Origin: an uncultured Lachnospiraceae bacterium
Lineage (GTDB): Bacteria; Bacillota; Clostridia; Lachnospirales; Lachnospiraceae
Length of the DNA: 64,000 nucleotides
Direction: 5' to 3'
NCBI GenBank assembly: GCA_934317005.1
Contig: CAKREB010000018.1
Location: 1 to 64,000, forward strand
The notes under the pieces are model-generated. The model saw only the letters and a program-made list of their open reading frames with translations. It made no database searches and was not told the DNA's origin. Below are positions 51,906 to 61,117 of the stretch, piece by piece. How positions within the stretch are numbered: the first letter of the stretch is position 1; each line of letters opens with the position of its first letter. Position numbers and translations under genes: made by a program.

Positions 51906-53053
51906 TCCACCCTCTTTAATAAAATTGCCGTTCCAACCCCTCCTGCTGCCGCGATACTACATATGCCAAGCTCACCTGATACCTGCTGCAACGCTTTGAG
52001 CGCATGAAGTGTAATAATCCCACCAGATGCTCCATAAGGATGACCATACGCAAGTGCACCACCAAATATATTATATTTTTCAAGTGATTTTGGAAATGCT
52101 CTTGCAAACAACATATCTATCACTGCAAATGCTTCATTGCATTCAAAAATGTCAATATCCTGTTCTGTCAAATGATACCTTTTCAACAAATCTTGTATCG
52201 CTAACACTGCCGTCTTCGGACTCTTTGATGGATCTGCTCCTACTTCTGTCATTCCCACAAATTCTGCTTTCGGCTGCAATCCATGCATGGCTGCATACCG
52301 TTCAGAGCAAAGAAGTACAAAAGCCGCGCCATCATTGGTCAGGCAGGCATTGCCTGCTGTGATCAGACCGTCTTTTTGCAACACTCCCGGCAATCGGTCT
52401 AGCAGTCTTTCGCTCATACGCGGACGAATACCCTCGTCCCTATCACAGCCTTCTATCACCTCATAGGAAATATCTTTCAAAATCCCCTTTTCCTGCGCCT
52501 CACAGGCAAGTCTGTGGCTGCGCAGAACCCACGGATTCATGTCCCTTCTCGAAAATCCTTCTTCTCTTGCTACTGCTTCTGCACCCTCTATCATCGCTGT
52601 CTGTCGATGCTCTCCCGGCGCAAACTTCGCCACGCGGTACCAGCCCTGTTCCCCACCAAACCTCTCATAGTCGGCATGATTCTTATGGTAGCCTCTCCGC
52701 GGTGCCGTAGAACTGCTCTCAAAGCCCCCTGCAATATAAAAATCTCCCATGCCGCTTGCAATCTTAGCCGCCGCAATTCCTATGCTCTCCAGACCGGAAC
52801 CACACTGTACATCTACCGTAACCGCAGGTATCCTCTCCGAAAGCCCTGCCTCTAACATCATCAAACGTGCCAGATTGCCACCGGCCCCCACGCCATTTCC
52901 GGCAACAACCCCATCCGGCTCTACACTTCCATATGGCTGCAGCACCCGCGACAATGTCTTAGCTCCCAATATTTCTGCCGGCACATGACGATACATTTGG
53001 TTTTCAACACCAATGTAGCTTCTCCCGCCACCTAACACATATACTTTTTCCAT
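51902..53053 (-). CDS. Thiolase-family protein, YhfS-like
   Basis: This 383-residue protein has the thiolase fold. The acyl-binding Cys is in VDVQCGSGLES (about residue 87), with ECNEAFAVI and LAYGHPYGASGG as the His blocks. The second Cys, expected in C-x-G-G-G near the C-terminus, is replaced: the sequence is SIAAAGGVGTA. That suggests altered chemistry or no Claisen condensation. GAGGAG upstream fixes the ATG at 53053. It is coupled to the acyl-CoA ligase and lies after bioB, suggesting acyl-chain work linked to biotin. Confidence 0.82.
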   Translation of the reverse strand: MEKVYVLGGGRSYIGVENQMYRHVPAEILGAKTLSRVLQPYGSVEPDGVVAGNGVGAGGNLARLMMLEAGLSERIPAVTVDVQCGSGLESIGIAAAKIASGMGDFYIAGGFESSSTAPRRGYHKNHADYERFGGEQGWYRVAKFAPGEHRQTAMIEGAEAVAREEGFSRRDMNPWVLRSHRLACEAQEKGILKDISYEVIEGCDRDEGIRPRMSERLLDRLPGVLQKDGLITAGNACLTNDGAAFVLLCSERYAAMHGLQPKAEFVGMTEVGADPSKSPKTAVLAIQDLLKRYHLTEQDIDIFECNEAFAVIDMLFARAFPKSLEKYNIFGGALAYGHPYGASGGIITLHALKALQQVSGELGICSIAAAGGVGTAILLKRVE

Positions 53054-53182
53054 ACTACTCCTCAATTCTGCGCATTTACTGCGAAGTGGCAAAGAGAAAT
53101 TCGCACAGGCAATCTTTCTTCTGCCATCAAAGAACCACTTGATCAGATAAACCACTTAATCAGATAGAGGTATTCTTTAAAA

Positions 53183-54148
53183 TCATACCAACTCCAACTT
53201 ATATCCTAACTCTTCAAGCAGTGCCATATCCTTTTCTATCGTAATTCCTGCTGTCGTCAGCATACTTCCGGAAATTGTCGCATTGGCACCGGACTGGAAG
53301 CACTGGCGTCCCATATCGCCTAACAGACTTCTTCCTCCTGCCATTCGGATTGACGCATCCGGCAAAATAAAGCGGAAAATCGCAACAATACGTGTCACCT
53401 CATCATTTGAAAGAACCTTTTGATTTTCCAAAGGTGTTCCCGAAATCGGATTCAAAACATTGACCGGAACCGAATCCACTCCGAGTTCGCGTATCGTCAA
53501 TGCCATATCAATGCGGTCTTCCATCGTTTCACCAATCCCCATCAGACCGCCACAGCACACAGACATACCAACCTTCTGCGCAGCCTTGATTGCCTGAATC
53601 TTGTCATCATATGTATGCGTTGAACAAACCTTAGGAAAATATGTTCTGGAAGTTTCCAGATTATTATGTACACGAGTCACTCCGACTGCCTTTAACTTTT
53701 TAAAATCCTCTTCATCTAACAAGCCAAAGGAAGCACAGACATCAATATCTAATTCTTCCTTGATCGCACGAATGCTCTCGCACACCTGATCTACTTCTTT
53801 TTTCGATAAACGTTTACCAGAAGTTACAATAGAATATCTCGGCACACCTGCCTCTGCATCCCGACGTGCTTCCTTTAGTATCTCTTCGGTAGAAAGTAAC
53901 GGATAGACATCCGCGCCCGTATGATAACAGCCCGCCTGCGCACAATATTTACAATTTTCAGAGCATTTGCCATTCTTTCCGCTTGTAATCGTACACATAT
54001 CGAATCCATTTCCACAGAACTTTTGACGAATCTCATCTGCCGCCTTGCAAAGTTCGCCAAAATCTGCATCTACTAACTGCATTGCCTCTGCCTTGTCTAT
54101 CTTTTCTCCCTGTAACACTTTTTCCTTTAACGTCTGTATTATACTCAT
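53183..54148 (-). CDS. bioB: Biotin synthase
   Basis: This 321-residue radical SAM enzyme has the cluster motif C62-S-E-N-C66-K-Y-C69 and inserts sulfur into dethiobiotin. Other hallmarks are YSIVTSGKRLS, HNLETSRTYF, CCGGLMGIGE and the final IRMAGGR block. It is the first gene of a minus-strand set with the thiolase and ligase genes. The promoter and BirA-like dyad lie at 54288-54341, shared with divergent bioY. No bioA or bioD is in the window. Confidence 0.95.
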   Translation of the reverse strand: MSIIQTLKEKVLQGEKIDKAEAMQLVDADFGELCKAADEIRQKFCGNGFDMCTITSGKNGKCSENCKYCAQAGCYHTGADVYPLLSTEEILKEARRDAEAGVPRYSIVTSGKRLSKKEVDQVCESIRAIKEELDIDVCASFGLLDEEDFKKLKAVGVTRVHNNLETSRTYFPKVCSTHTYDDKIQAIKAAQKVGMSVCCGGLMGIGETMEDRIDMALTIRELGVDSVPVNVLNPISGTPLENQKVLSNDEVTRIVAIFRFILPDASIRMAGGRSLLGDMGRQCFQSGANATISGSMLTTAGITIEKDMALLEELGYKLELV

Positions 54149-54287
54149 TTTTCATCCTCATTTCTTTTGTTTATCAATATATCTGATGCTTTTACCCGGT
54201 AAGCATACCGCTTCTATTCTAAAATAGTTCTAATAGTTCTGATAGTTTTCAAAGCCTGTATGCATTATCGGTTTGCTCACCTTTCCT

Positions 54288-54316
54288 ATTATCATATTCT
54301 TTCGCCCTATTGTCAA
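54288..54316 (-). promoter_or_regulatory. Sigma-A promoter of bioB
   Basis: On the minus strand TTGACA (rc 54311-54316), 17 nt and GATAAT (rc 54288-54293). The -35 lies in the BirA-like dyad. Confidence 0.7.
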
Positions 54317-54341
54317 CCATAATAATTTCATGGTTGACAAT
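54309..54341. promoter_or_regulatory. BirA-like operator between bioB and bioY
   Basis: ATTGTCAACCAT (54309-54320) and ATGGTTGACAAT (54330-54341) form a perfect 12-bp inverted repeat. It matches the shape of Gram-positive BirA sites (TTGTTAACC, spacer, GGTTAACAA) and covers the -35 boxes of both divergent promoters, so biotin-charged BirA would shut down both sides. Confidence 0.85.
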
Positions 54342-54362
54342 CATTTTATTCCCTAGTATACT
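54334..54362 (+). promoter_or_regulatory. Sigma-A promoter of bioY
   Basis: TTGACA (54334-54339), 17 nt and TATACT (54357-54362), about 85 nt before the bioY start. Confidence 0.75.
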
Positions 54363-54446
54363 CCAAACTGTAAATTAAAAAGACAACCGCGAAGCATCTG
54401 ACGACAGATTTCATTCACGCTTGTCTATCATGAGGAGGAAATTATC

Positions 54447-55007
54447 TTGAACAATTCAACAACTACTACATCCCGTCCACAGTTTCAGACACGCACTTTA
54501 GTGATCATGGCACTTTTTGCCGCTGTACTTTGCGTGTCTGCCTATATCAGTATTCCACTTCCAACGGGATCACATATTACATTTTTGAACTTTATCGTTC
54601 TTCTGATCGCTTTAATCTTCCCGATGCAGCAGGCTTCTTTGATTACTTTAGTCTGGCTGCTCCTGGGTGCTGTCGGTGTTCCTGTCTTTATCGGTGGCAA
54701 TGCCGGTATTTCGTATCTGTTAAGCGGATGGGGCGGTTACAGCTTTTCTTTTATCGTTGTTGCTATTGTTGTTCCACTGCTTCGCAGCAAGGAATATAAC
54801 CGTATCATTTACACATTGCTTTCTATCGGTGCTGCACTTTTGATTGATCTGATTGGTGCTGCATGGCTTATGGTCATGACACAGATTTCTGTCAAACAGG
54901 CATTTATGATGGGCTTCCTGCCATTCATTCCACTGGATCTTTTGAAAGCCATCGTAGTTGCACAGATTGTACCACAGTTCCGTAGAGTGATTGCAACAGA
55001 AAAATAG
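54447..55007 (+). CDS. bioY: Biotin ECF transporter substrate-binding subunit BioY
   Basis: This 186-residue membrane protein has six TM helices and the BioY hallmarks YISIPLPTGSHITF, PMQQASLITLVWLLLGAVG and FIGGNAGISYLLSGWGGY in its first half. BioY is the S-component that binds biotin and works alone or with the EcfAAT module, which is not in the window. GAGGAGG precedes TTG at 54447 as the start codon used here (TTG-AAC); no ATG with SD is nearer. It is divergent from bioB under the BirA-like site. Confidence 0.93.
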   Translation: MNNSTTTTSRPQFQTRTLVIMALFAAVLCVSAYISIPLPTGSHITFLNFIVLLIALIFPMQQASLITLVWLLLGAVGVPVFIGGNAGISYLLSGWGGYSFSFIVVAIVVPLLRSKEYNRIIYTLLSIGAALLIDLIGAAWLMVMTQISVKQAFMMGFLPFIPLDLLKAIVVAQIVPQFRRVIATEK

Positions 55008-55040
55008 GATAGAGGAAATACATAGGCCTTTCCATTCAAT

Positions 55041-55085
55041 AATCCCCCACCAGACGGGATAAAAAATCCGTTTGGTGGGGGATTA
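55041..55085 (+). terminator. Terminator of bioY
   Basis: AATCCCCCACCAGACGGGAT and ATCCGTTTGGTGGGGGATT form an almost perfect 19-bp stem with an A-rich loop about 35 nt after the stop. Confidence 0.75.
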
Positions 55086-55184
55086 TATTGGCTTTTTATT
55101 CAATAAATCCGACATCACAATTTTCTTCACTCTCGATATGATATTTTTCAACCTTTATTGCTAAACAATATCAGTTGTGACATA

Positions 55185-55586
55185 TTATATGAATTTCTTT
55201 ATTTCTTCAATCAATAAAATATCCGCCGGCAGCCACTCCACATCATCCAACTGTTGCCTGGTTAGCCATTTCGCATCTTCATGTTCCTTTAACACAAGAT
55301 TACCACTTACAATCTCACACCAGAAGCAATCCATTGAAAGATGAAACTCCGAGTAATCATACTCAATAGTATCAATCAATTCCATTACCGATATTTCCGT
55401 ATCAAGTTCCTCCATAATTTCACGTTTTAATGCCTCTTGCGGTGTTTCGCCTACTTCTATTTTTCCACCAGGAAATTCCCAACCTCCTTTAAAATCACCA
55501 TATCCACGCTGAGTTGCAAAAATGATTGTTTCTCCACTCTCATTAACAGCTTTTATTACAGCTGCAACTACTCTTATTGTTTTCAT
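55185..55586 (-). CDS. Nudix hydrolase (MutT-like)
   Basis: This 133-residue protein has a full Nudix box, GGKIEVGETPQEALKREIME followed by ELD, fitting Gx5Ex7REUxEExGU. WEFPGGK before it and an ATQRGYGDFKGG segment match 8-oxo-dGTP/CTP pyrophosphatases. It would hydrolyse a nucleoside diphosphate-linked compound, perhaps cleaning damaged dNTPs. It starts 12 nt after the stop of the large helicase gene and is probably co-transcribed with it, so a shared role is possible. Confidence 0.88.
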   Translation of the reverse strand: MKTIRVVAAVIKAVNESGETIIFATQRGYGDFKGGWEFPGGKIEVGETPQEALKREIMEELDTEISVMELIDTIEYDYSEFHLSMDCFWCEIVSGNLVLKEHEDAKWLTRQQLDDVEWLPADILLIEEIKKFI

Positions 55587-55598
55587 CTGTTCCTCCCT

Positions 55599-58583
55599 CT
55601 AAGAATTTACAATATATTCGTAAATATCTTCTCTTACCGGCACGTCAAGAATCCATTCTATTTCCACCGCGGTTTTTTCTGTATTTATCATTGTAAATTC
55701 CTTAGTATTTCCACTTGCAACCATATGACCAAGATAATAAAACTCTTTCGAAATTTTATCATCTTTATTTTTACGCACAAAAAGCTCTACCTGAATCCCA
55801 CGTTCCTTTGCTTTAAGGAAGTTCTGTACATCCTCAGACTGTAAACTTCTTCCGGATTTAGAAATTGCAATCAGACGATTTCTAAATCCCTCCACAAAAT
55901 GATCTTCATATTTTGTGGTGTCACTTATGTCATCTGACTTGTCGTAATTAATAAAAACAGGAAATGTCTTTGTCTTTTTATCAAACTTATAACCACCAAT
56001 ATTCAATGGCACCTCATTCTGTTCCCAATTCAACAGACGACAAACATCTTCGTAAGTATATTTTTGATATAAAACCAAATCAGTCTGATCATAAGTCTGA
56101 CTATAATCTCTTTCATAACGACTTATGCCAAAATCAATAAGCTCTTTTAAAACATTGTAAAAATCGTCATTTGACAACATCTTCAAAAATTCCTTTGTTG
56201 GTTTATAATCATTCCCTTCTTTTTCAATAAACACACACTGGGAATAAGTTTTCTTACCGGCTCCTGCCGGAAATTCATTCGTCATAACGTTGACAATATT
56301 TTCTTTCTGATCCTGACTAATTTCTTTTCCATATTCTTTCACATCTAATGAAAGTCCGGCAAATAAACCAAATTTAGACAACCCGTGAGCATATGCCAGC
56401 ATTCTTTTTAATAATTGTAGTTCCTGGATACGTTTTCCATTAGCTAATTTCTTGGATACGAATTCAATTACTTTCTCTTCATCTTCCGACAAACGGATTT
56501 TATATTCTTTCTCATATTTCACCAAGAATTTGTAATATGAACCAAGACTACTATTGTCAAAGATACGGAGAACATCCATCTCCCCATAATCATCAAAATC
56601 ACGAAGTTTCGGAATTCTTCCAAGCTTATTTTTTAGATTCATATAATTCTCTTTGATAAGTTTAATATCACTGAAATTTGCAGTGTCTACTGAAGCAAAG
56701 ATTCTTTTTCTACTAATTTCATCAAAGTGTACCGTAGAAGCTCCAGGTATCACTCGCCCACCTTCCATTATATATCTTCGAATATTATCTTTATTGTATG
56801 TTCTATCTCCCGATAATGCAATCGGGATCATAAAATTATTATTGTAATTTCCAATGAAATCCAAGATGACAACATATTCTTTTCCCTTTGCTTTTCTAAG
56901 TCCTCTACCAAGTTGTTGAATAAATACGATTGGAGATTGCGTTGGCCTGAGCATAATAACCTGATTAACTTCAACAATGTCAACACCTTCGTTCAATATT
57001 TCAACGGAGAAAATATAATCTAATGGCTGATTATCTGTTGTTACTTCATCCTCATTCATTGCCAAGTGTTCAAACGCCTTTTGCCTTTCCATTTCTGTAG
57101 CATCCCCATTAAGCGCTATTGTTCTAAAAAGACATCCTGTTGAAGGATTAATCATCTTATTAAACTTTGCAGACAATTCTTCCGTTTCCTTGATGCTGCT
57201 ACAAAAAATGAGACCTTTTACTTTATCGCCACTGTATCCATAATAGTCTGCCTGCGTAATAATATGTTTTACTCTCTCATCACTTGTAAGCATTGAGAAG
57301 TCTCGTCCAGCTTCTTTATTATCACCAATAATTGATAAATCTGTAATACCAAAATAATGAAATGGACATAGGAGATTTTCTTCCATTGCCTGTTGTAAGC
57401 GAATCTCGTATGCAATCTGATAATTGAATAGTTCATAAACATTTCTGCCTTCTACATTATCATCTCTTTTGTCTGGTGTCGCAGTCATCCCCAGCCAAAG
57501 CTTGGGAGTAAAATGTTTCATTACTTTCTGATATGTATCAGCAGGAACATGATGAGCTTCGTCTAAAACAATGCAATCAAATGCATCCTTTTCATACTGA
57601 AGTAAATGCTCATCACGATTCAAAGTTTGAATAGTAGCAAAAACATAATCTGCATTGTATTCGTGATATCCAGCCCCTACAAGTCCCATAGATACTGACT
57701 TTGCAAAAACCTTTTCATAGGATTTCTTTGTCTGCCTTGCTAATTGACCTCTGTGAACCAGGAATAAGACTCTATTAAAACCTAATTCTCTCATTGCAAA
57801 TGCTGATGCATAAGTTTTTCCTGTACCTGTAGCAGAAATCAAGAGTGCTCTATCTTCTCCTGCCTCAAGTATTTTCTTTAAATTTGTAATAAATCCAACC
57901 TGCATACTATTAGGTTGCAACTTATACTTCTCAATCGAAGTAATCTCTTCTTGTTTTGCAATCTCTCTCTGATGTTTTATGATGTTATATCGAGCTTTAT
58001 AATTTTCATAAAAATCATCAAAAGATAACGCATATTTTGAATCCCACAACTGATTGAACTCCGCCACTATTTCTTTGGCCACTTCACCTTGTTCCGTTGA
58101 AATTAACTTTGTATTCCACTCTCTATTGCTTGTAAGTGCTGCACTTGTAATATTGGAGCTGCCAATGATAATACGATAGATCTCGTCCTTTTTAAAAATG
58201 TATCCTTTGGTATGAAATCCTTCGTCAGCGACTTCAACATCATACATTTTGAGTGTAATATTTGGTAGCTGGTTAAGCTTTTTCAACGCTCTTGGATCAC
58301 TAAAATTCAAATAATTCGTTGTCAGAATTTCGCCTTTAATATTCCTCTTTTCCAATTCCTTCAATGTCTGAAGAAGTGGAGTGATACCACTCATTGTAAT
58401 AAAAGCCACACTCATTTGAAAACCATCACATGATAAAAGTTCATCTTCGATGGATGAGAGCACTTTCTTTCCTTCTCTATAATTATTTGACACAAATTGT
58501 GGACGATATACATTACTTGAAACAACGGAACCATCTATGTATGCAGTTTCAAATCCTAATCGTACTTCATCAAATTTCCCCAT
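55599..58583 (-). CDS. PLD-nuclease/superfamily 2 helicase fusion with DUF3427
   Basis: This 994-residue protein has three parts. Residues 1-200 form a phospholipase D-type nuclease domain with one HKD motif (HTKGYIFKKDEIYRIIIGSS in positions about 123-142, then N). Residues about 215-600 are an SF2 helicase: Walker A SATGTGKT, DEAHH, MTATPDKR and motif VI QQLGRGLRK. Residues about 700-990 match DUF3427. Such proteins occur near defence genes and restriction systems. An antiphage or DNA-repair role fits, but is inferred. The Nudix gene follows 12 nt downstream. Confidence 0.88.
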   Translation of the reverse strand: MGKFDEVRLGFETAYIDGSVVSSNVYRPQFVSNNYREGKKVLSSIEDELLSCDGFQMSVAFITMSGITPLLQTLKELEKRNIKGEILTTNYLNFSDPRALKKLNQLPNITLKMYDVEVADEGFHTKGYIFKKDEIYRIIIGSSNITSAALTSNREWNTKLISTEQGEVAKEIVAEFNQLWDSKYALSFDDFYENYKARYNIIKHQREIAKQEEITSIEKYKLQPNSMQVGFITNLKKILEAGEDRALLISATGTGKTYASAFAMRELGFNRVLFLVHRGQLARQTKKSYEKVFAKSVSMGLVGAGYHEYNADYVFATIQTLNRDEHLLQYEKDAFDCIVLDEAHHVPADTYQKVMKHFTPKLWLGMTATPDKRDDNVEGRNVYELFNYQIAYEIRLQQAMEENLLCPFHYFGITDLSIIGDNKEAGRDFSMLTSDERVKHIITQADYYGYSGDKVKGLIFCSSIKETEELSAKFNKMINPSTGCLFRTIALNGDATEMERQKAFEHLAMNEDEVTTDNQPLDYIFSVEILNEGVDIVEVNQVIMLRPTQSPIVFIQQLGRGLRKAKGKEYVVILDFIGNYNNNFMIPIALSGDRTYNKDNIRRYIMEGGRVIPGASTVHFDEISRKRIFASVDTANFSDIKLIKENYMNLKNKLGRIPKLRDFDDYGEMDVLRIFDNSSLGSYYKFLVKYEKEYKIRLSEDEEKVIEFVSKKLANGKRIQELQLLKRMLAYAHGLSKFGLFAGLSLDVKEYGKEISQDQKENIVNVMTNEFPAGAGKKTYSQCVFIEKEGNDYKPTKEFLKMLSNDDFYNVLKELIDFGISRYERDYSQTYDQTDLVLYQKYTYEDVCRLLNWEQNEVPLNIGGYKFDKKTKTFPVFINYDKSDDISDTTKYEDHFVEGFRNRLIAISKSGRSLQSEDVQNFLKAKERGIQVELFVRKNKDDKISKEFYYLGHMVASGNTKEFTMINTEKTAVEIEWILDVPVREDIYEYIVNS

Positions 58584-58820
58584 TTCCTCACTCCATTTTT
58601 ATAACTAATCGTACTTATCCGATTTCCTTTTTGCTTTCTTTATTGGATACTTTTCCTCGTTTATAGTCATCTTCCTATTTACAATTTCATCTGCATCCAA
58701 ACTGAGTTTATCAAGCAGATTCTGACTATATTGTCATTATTGAGTGTAGTTCTAGTGGCTTGCAGTCTTATTTAGTGTCTCTTTTTATCCTCATTACAAA
58801 ATAAAAACATCATTTTCCTC

Positions 58821-60083
58821 CTAAAGTTTTTTCTCCACCTTCTCCAACTCATCTAACAATGCTGGTCTCCTTGGATATGTCTGCTTCAACTCCTTAATTA
58901 CCAACTTTGCTGTATCTTTGCCCTTCCATTTTATAAGCTGAGCAATTTTCTTCGTTATCTTCTTATATTCTCGTCTATCCTTCGCCTGAGCACAACTCTC
59001 ACATATTTCCTTATAACACAACTCATATACCTGTTCTGGATATTCCTTCACCAAATACTTCCCATAATAAAACAAATCATACGGATTCCCAATTACCTCT
59101 TCAAGCAATCTCTTCTTTTCATTTTCAGAAATAAGAACACTGCGATAGCAAACCATTCGCTTGCTATCCTTTAATTCATCCAATAGACTCTCGTAATTCT
59201 CATTCCACGCACCGCACTTTTTATAAATCTGTTTCAAAACATCCCAGAACTTCTCATTTCCCATTAATAACAGCTTTTTTGCCTGTGCGATTTGCTTTTC
59301 CGTGTTGTTTGCAGCCTTATATATGTCATATAGCATGTTATTCCAATCTTCCAGATTACCACTACGATAATGCCATGTATTTTCTGCATTTACCTTCTCT
59401 AAACAAAGCTTCTCTGCTTCATCATAATTCTTGTCTTCCATAGCATCTTTAATAGCTATAATACGGAGTTCATTTATCGAAATATTCTGATATAGTTCCT
59501 TCTGCGTATTCTTTTTGCCATATAAATGTCTATGTAAAAGATATCTTACAATCAAATCTTCTTTTTTCGCATATTCCGGGAAATAATCCTCCCGTGAAAG
59601 TTCCAAAAGGGTATCCAAAACCTTTTCAAGCTTCCTTGCACTCTTTTCATCACATAGGCAAATCCCACATTTCAGCAAATCATAACGCCAGTCCGTCCAA
59701 CCATCAAAAACACTCTTTTTTGCCTCTTTTATAATCAATGCAAGTGCTTGATTTCGCATCTGTTTATTCTGTTTTTCGATTTCTTTTGTGCATTTCTCTA
59801 TCAGTTCGTATGTACACATGATAACATCTGTGAGCATTCCCGAACTGCTATCCGCATGAGATGCTAACTTAACACCAGATACCAAAATATATGCAGCCAC
59901 CTCAAGTGCGATCATATAACCACTTATTTCTAAAGTCTCAGCACACATATCAAGACAGTCATGCATATCCATACAAATATTATCACAGCTGCTCCAACCA
60001 ATGTATCCCCGATGGGTATTACATTTAATTGATGCAGTAATTGTATTTTTCACTGTTGATATAATATCTTCTGTAGGTATCAT
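58821..60083 (-). CDS. C-terminal half of a SWIM zinc-finger-type protein
   Basis: This 420-residue protein is mostly helical and repeat-like, with TPR-type character (DAMEDKNYDEAEKLCLEKV). It ends in VIKELKQTYPRRPALLDELEKV, shortened here. That ending is typical of the long SWIM zinc-finger proteins of clostridia. The SWIM CxCx(n)CxH domain that should stand at the N-terminus is absent. It may be an N-terminally truncated gene, or a stand-alone version that works with another zinc-finger protein. Function unknown; the start at 60083 has AAAGAGGTG upstream. Confidence 0.55.
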   Translation of the reverse strand: MIPTEDIISTVKNTITASIKCNTHRGYIGWSSCDNICMDMHDCLDMCAETLEISGYMIALEVAAYILVSGVKLASHADSSSGMLTDVIMCTYELIEKCTKEIEKQNKQMRNQALALIIKEAKKSVFDGWTDWRYDLLKCGICLCDEKSARKLEKVLDTLLELSREDYFPEYAKKEDLIVRYLLHRHLYGKKNTQKELYQNISINELRIIAIKDAMEDKNYDEAEKLCLEKVNAENTWHYRSGNLEDWNNMLYDIYKAANNTEKQIAQAKKLLLMGNEKFWDVLKQIYKKCGAWNENYESLLDELKDSKRMVCYRSVLISENEKKRLLEEVIGNPYDLFYYGKYLVKEYPEQVYELCYKEICESCAQAKDRREYKKITKKIAQLIKWKGKDTAKLVIKELKQTYPRRPALLDELEKVEKKL

Positions 60084-60184
60084 AGCAGCACCTCTTTCTT
60101 TTATTCAACAACATCACTCTTATCAATTCTTTATCCTCAACTAAATTCTTGACCGCACTCGACTAAAAAATATTTTATATCAAG

Positions 60185-60502
60185 CTATAGTCCAGCGAAA
60201 TGTTTCATTGTCTCTTTCAAATCATCGCTAAAATCTTCTAAATCTTCCATAGAAATGGCTCCTTCATTCAGGAGCGAAAGCATAATATAAAATTGATTTG
60301 ACCTGCTCATCTCACATTGCACTCCACAATCTTTCTTATCCGCTTTTATTCTTTTCTCCAATGTCCAAAATTTCTCAGATGGATTTCCATCTCCATTTAG
60401 TATTTCAATATATTCTTTGTTGAGCTTATCCATATAAGCTTCTTGCCATCCAGCTATTTTACTTCTGAATATTTTCCAGTCCTTTTCTGAAAATTTGTTC
60501 AT
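60185..60502 (-). CDS. Conserved small protein, unknown function
   Basis: This 105-residue protein is soluble and helical, with WKIFRSKIAGWQEAYMDKL near the N-terminus and SRSNQFYIMLSLLNEGAIS and DLEDFSDDLKETM later. I recall this pattern as a common short clostridial protein often mislabelled as a transporter; no TM helices are present. It lies between the SWIM-like gene and ATP-binding-protein fragments in an accessory block. No function can be inferred. Confidence 0.65.
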   Translation of the reverse strand: MNKFSEKDWKIFRSKIAGWQEAYMDKLNKEYIEILNGDGNPSEKFWTLEKRIKADKKDCGVQCEMSRSNQFYIMLSLLNEGAISMEDLEDFSDDLKETMKHFAGL

Positions 60503-60531
60503 GCTTATTATCTCCTACATAACATCAACTT

Positions 60532-60894
60532 CTACACTTTAATATACCTTCTTCTTTTTGTAGTTCCAATACAAGCTAATAACTCCATATTTACCAATTC
60601 ATTTAATAACTGCCTTGTCCTAGGACCTTTTAAACCTATATTTTCTACTACCTGCTCTGTACTATATTCAACCCCAGCATCCATATAGGCTAAAATCTGC
60701 TTCTGCCTTTCTGATAAATCTATTGCTTTCATTTTTTGAATCCGCTGATTTTTCTGCTGATTCATCATCAGATTCCTTTTCCATCTTCATCACAAGTGTA
60801 ACCTGATTAAGATTTGTGTCGTCAATCAATTCCGGTTTTATCCATCATTCCGACTTTTTTCTCTTTTCATAGCTTGAATAATATAATGCACTTT
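60532..60894 (-). pseudogene. ATP-binding (RecG-like/AlbA_2) protein, C-terminal fragment 1
   Basis: The 78-residue frame at 60532-60768 is a winged helix (LSERQKQILAYMDAGVEYS, GLKGPRTRQLLNEL) as found at the C-terminus of AlbA_2/RecG-like ATP-binding proteins. In another frame just upstream (to about 60860) the codons read LIDDTNLNQVTLVMKMEKES, the preceding part of the same family. An indel near 60770 separates them. The ATPase core is gone. Confidence 0.55.
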
Positions 60895-61117
60895 CTATCC
60901 GTTAATCTCCCAGTGTCCACTGTAACCATTTCCGACATATGATACATTATACATTTTTTTGATTTTTCGTTTTACTGTTGCAATTCCAATTTCTAATTCC
61001 TTGGCCATATCTGCCGTTGATACTTGCGGATTTTCTTTTATCATTTTGAGGATTTTTTCTTGAGTATCAGCTTGGGTATCACCATAAATTTTCTCTTGGT
61101 TTGCATGTATTGCATAA
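60895..61117 (-). pseudogene. Winged-helix fragment 2, cut by the insertion sequence
   Basis: A minus-strand frame running from the IS end to a stop at 60895 reads NYAIHANQEKIYGDTQ, then EKILKMIKENPQVSTADMA, KELEIGIATVKRKIKK and GHWEING. It is a winged-helix C-terminus of an ATP-binding protein. The frame has no start; the IS at 61118 sits directly against it. The rest of the gene is not found on the other side of the IS. Confidence 0.55.
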
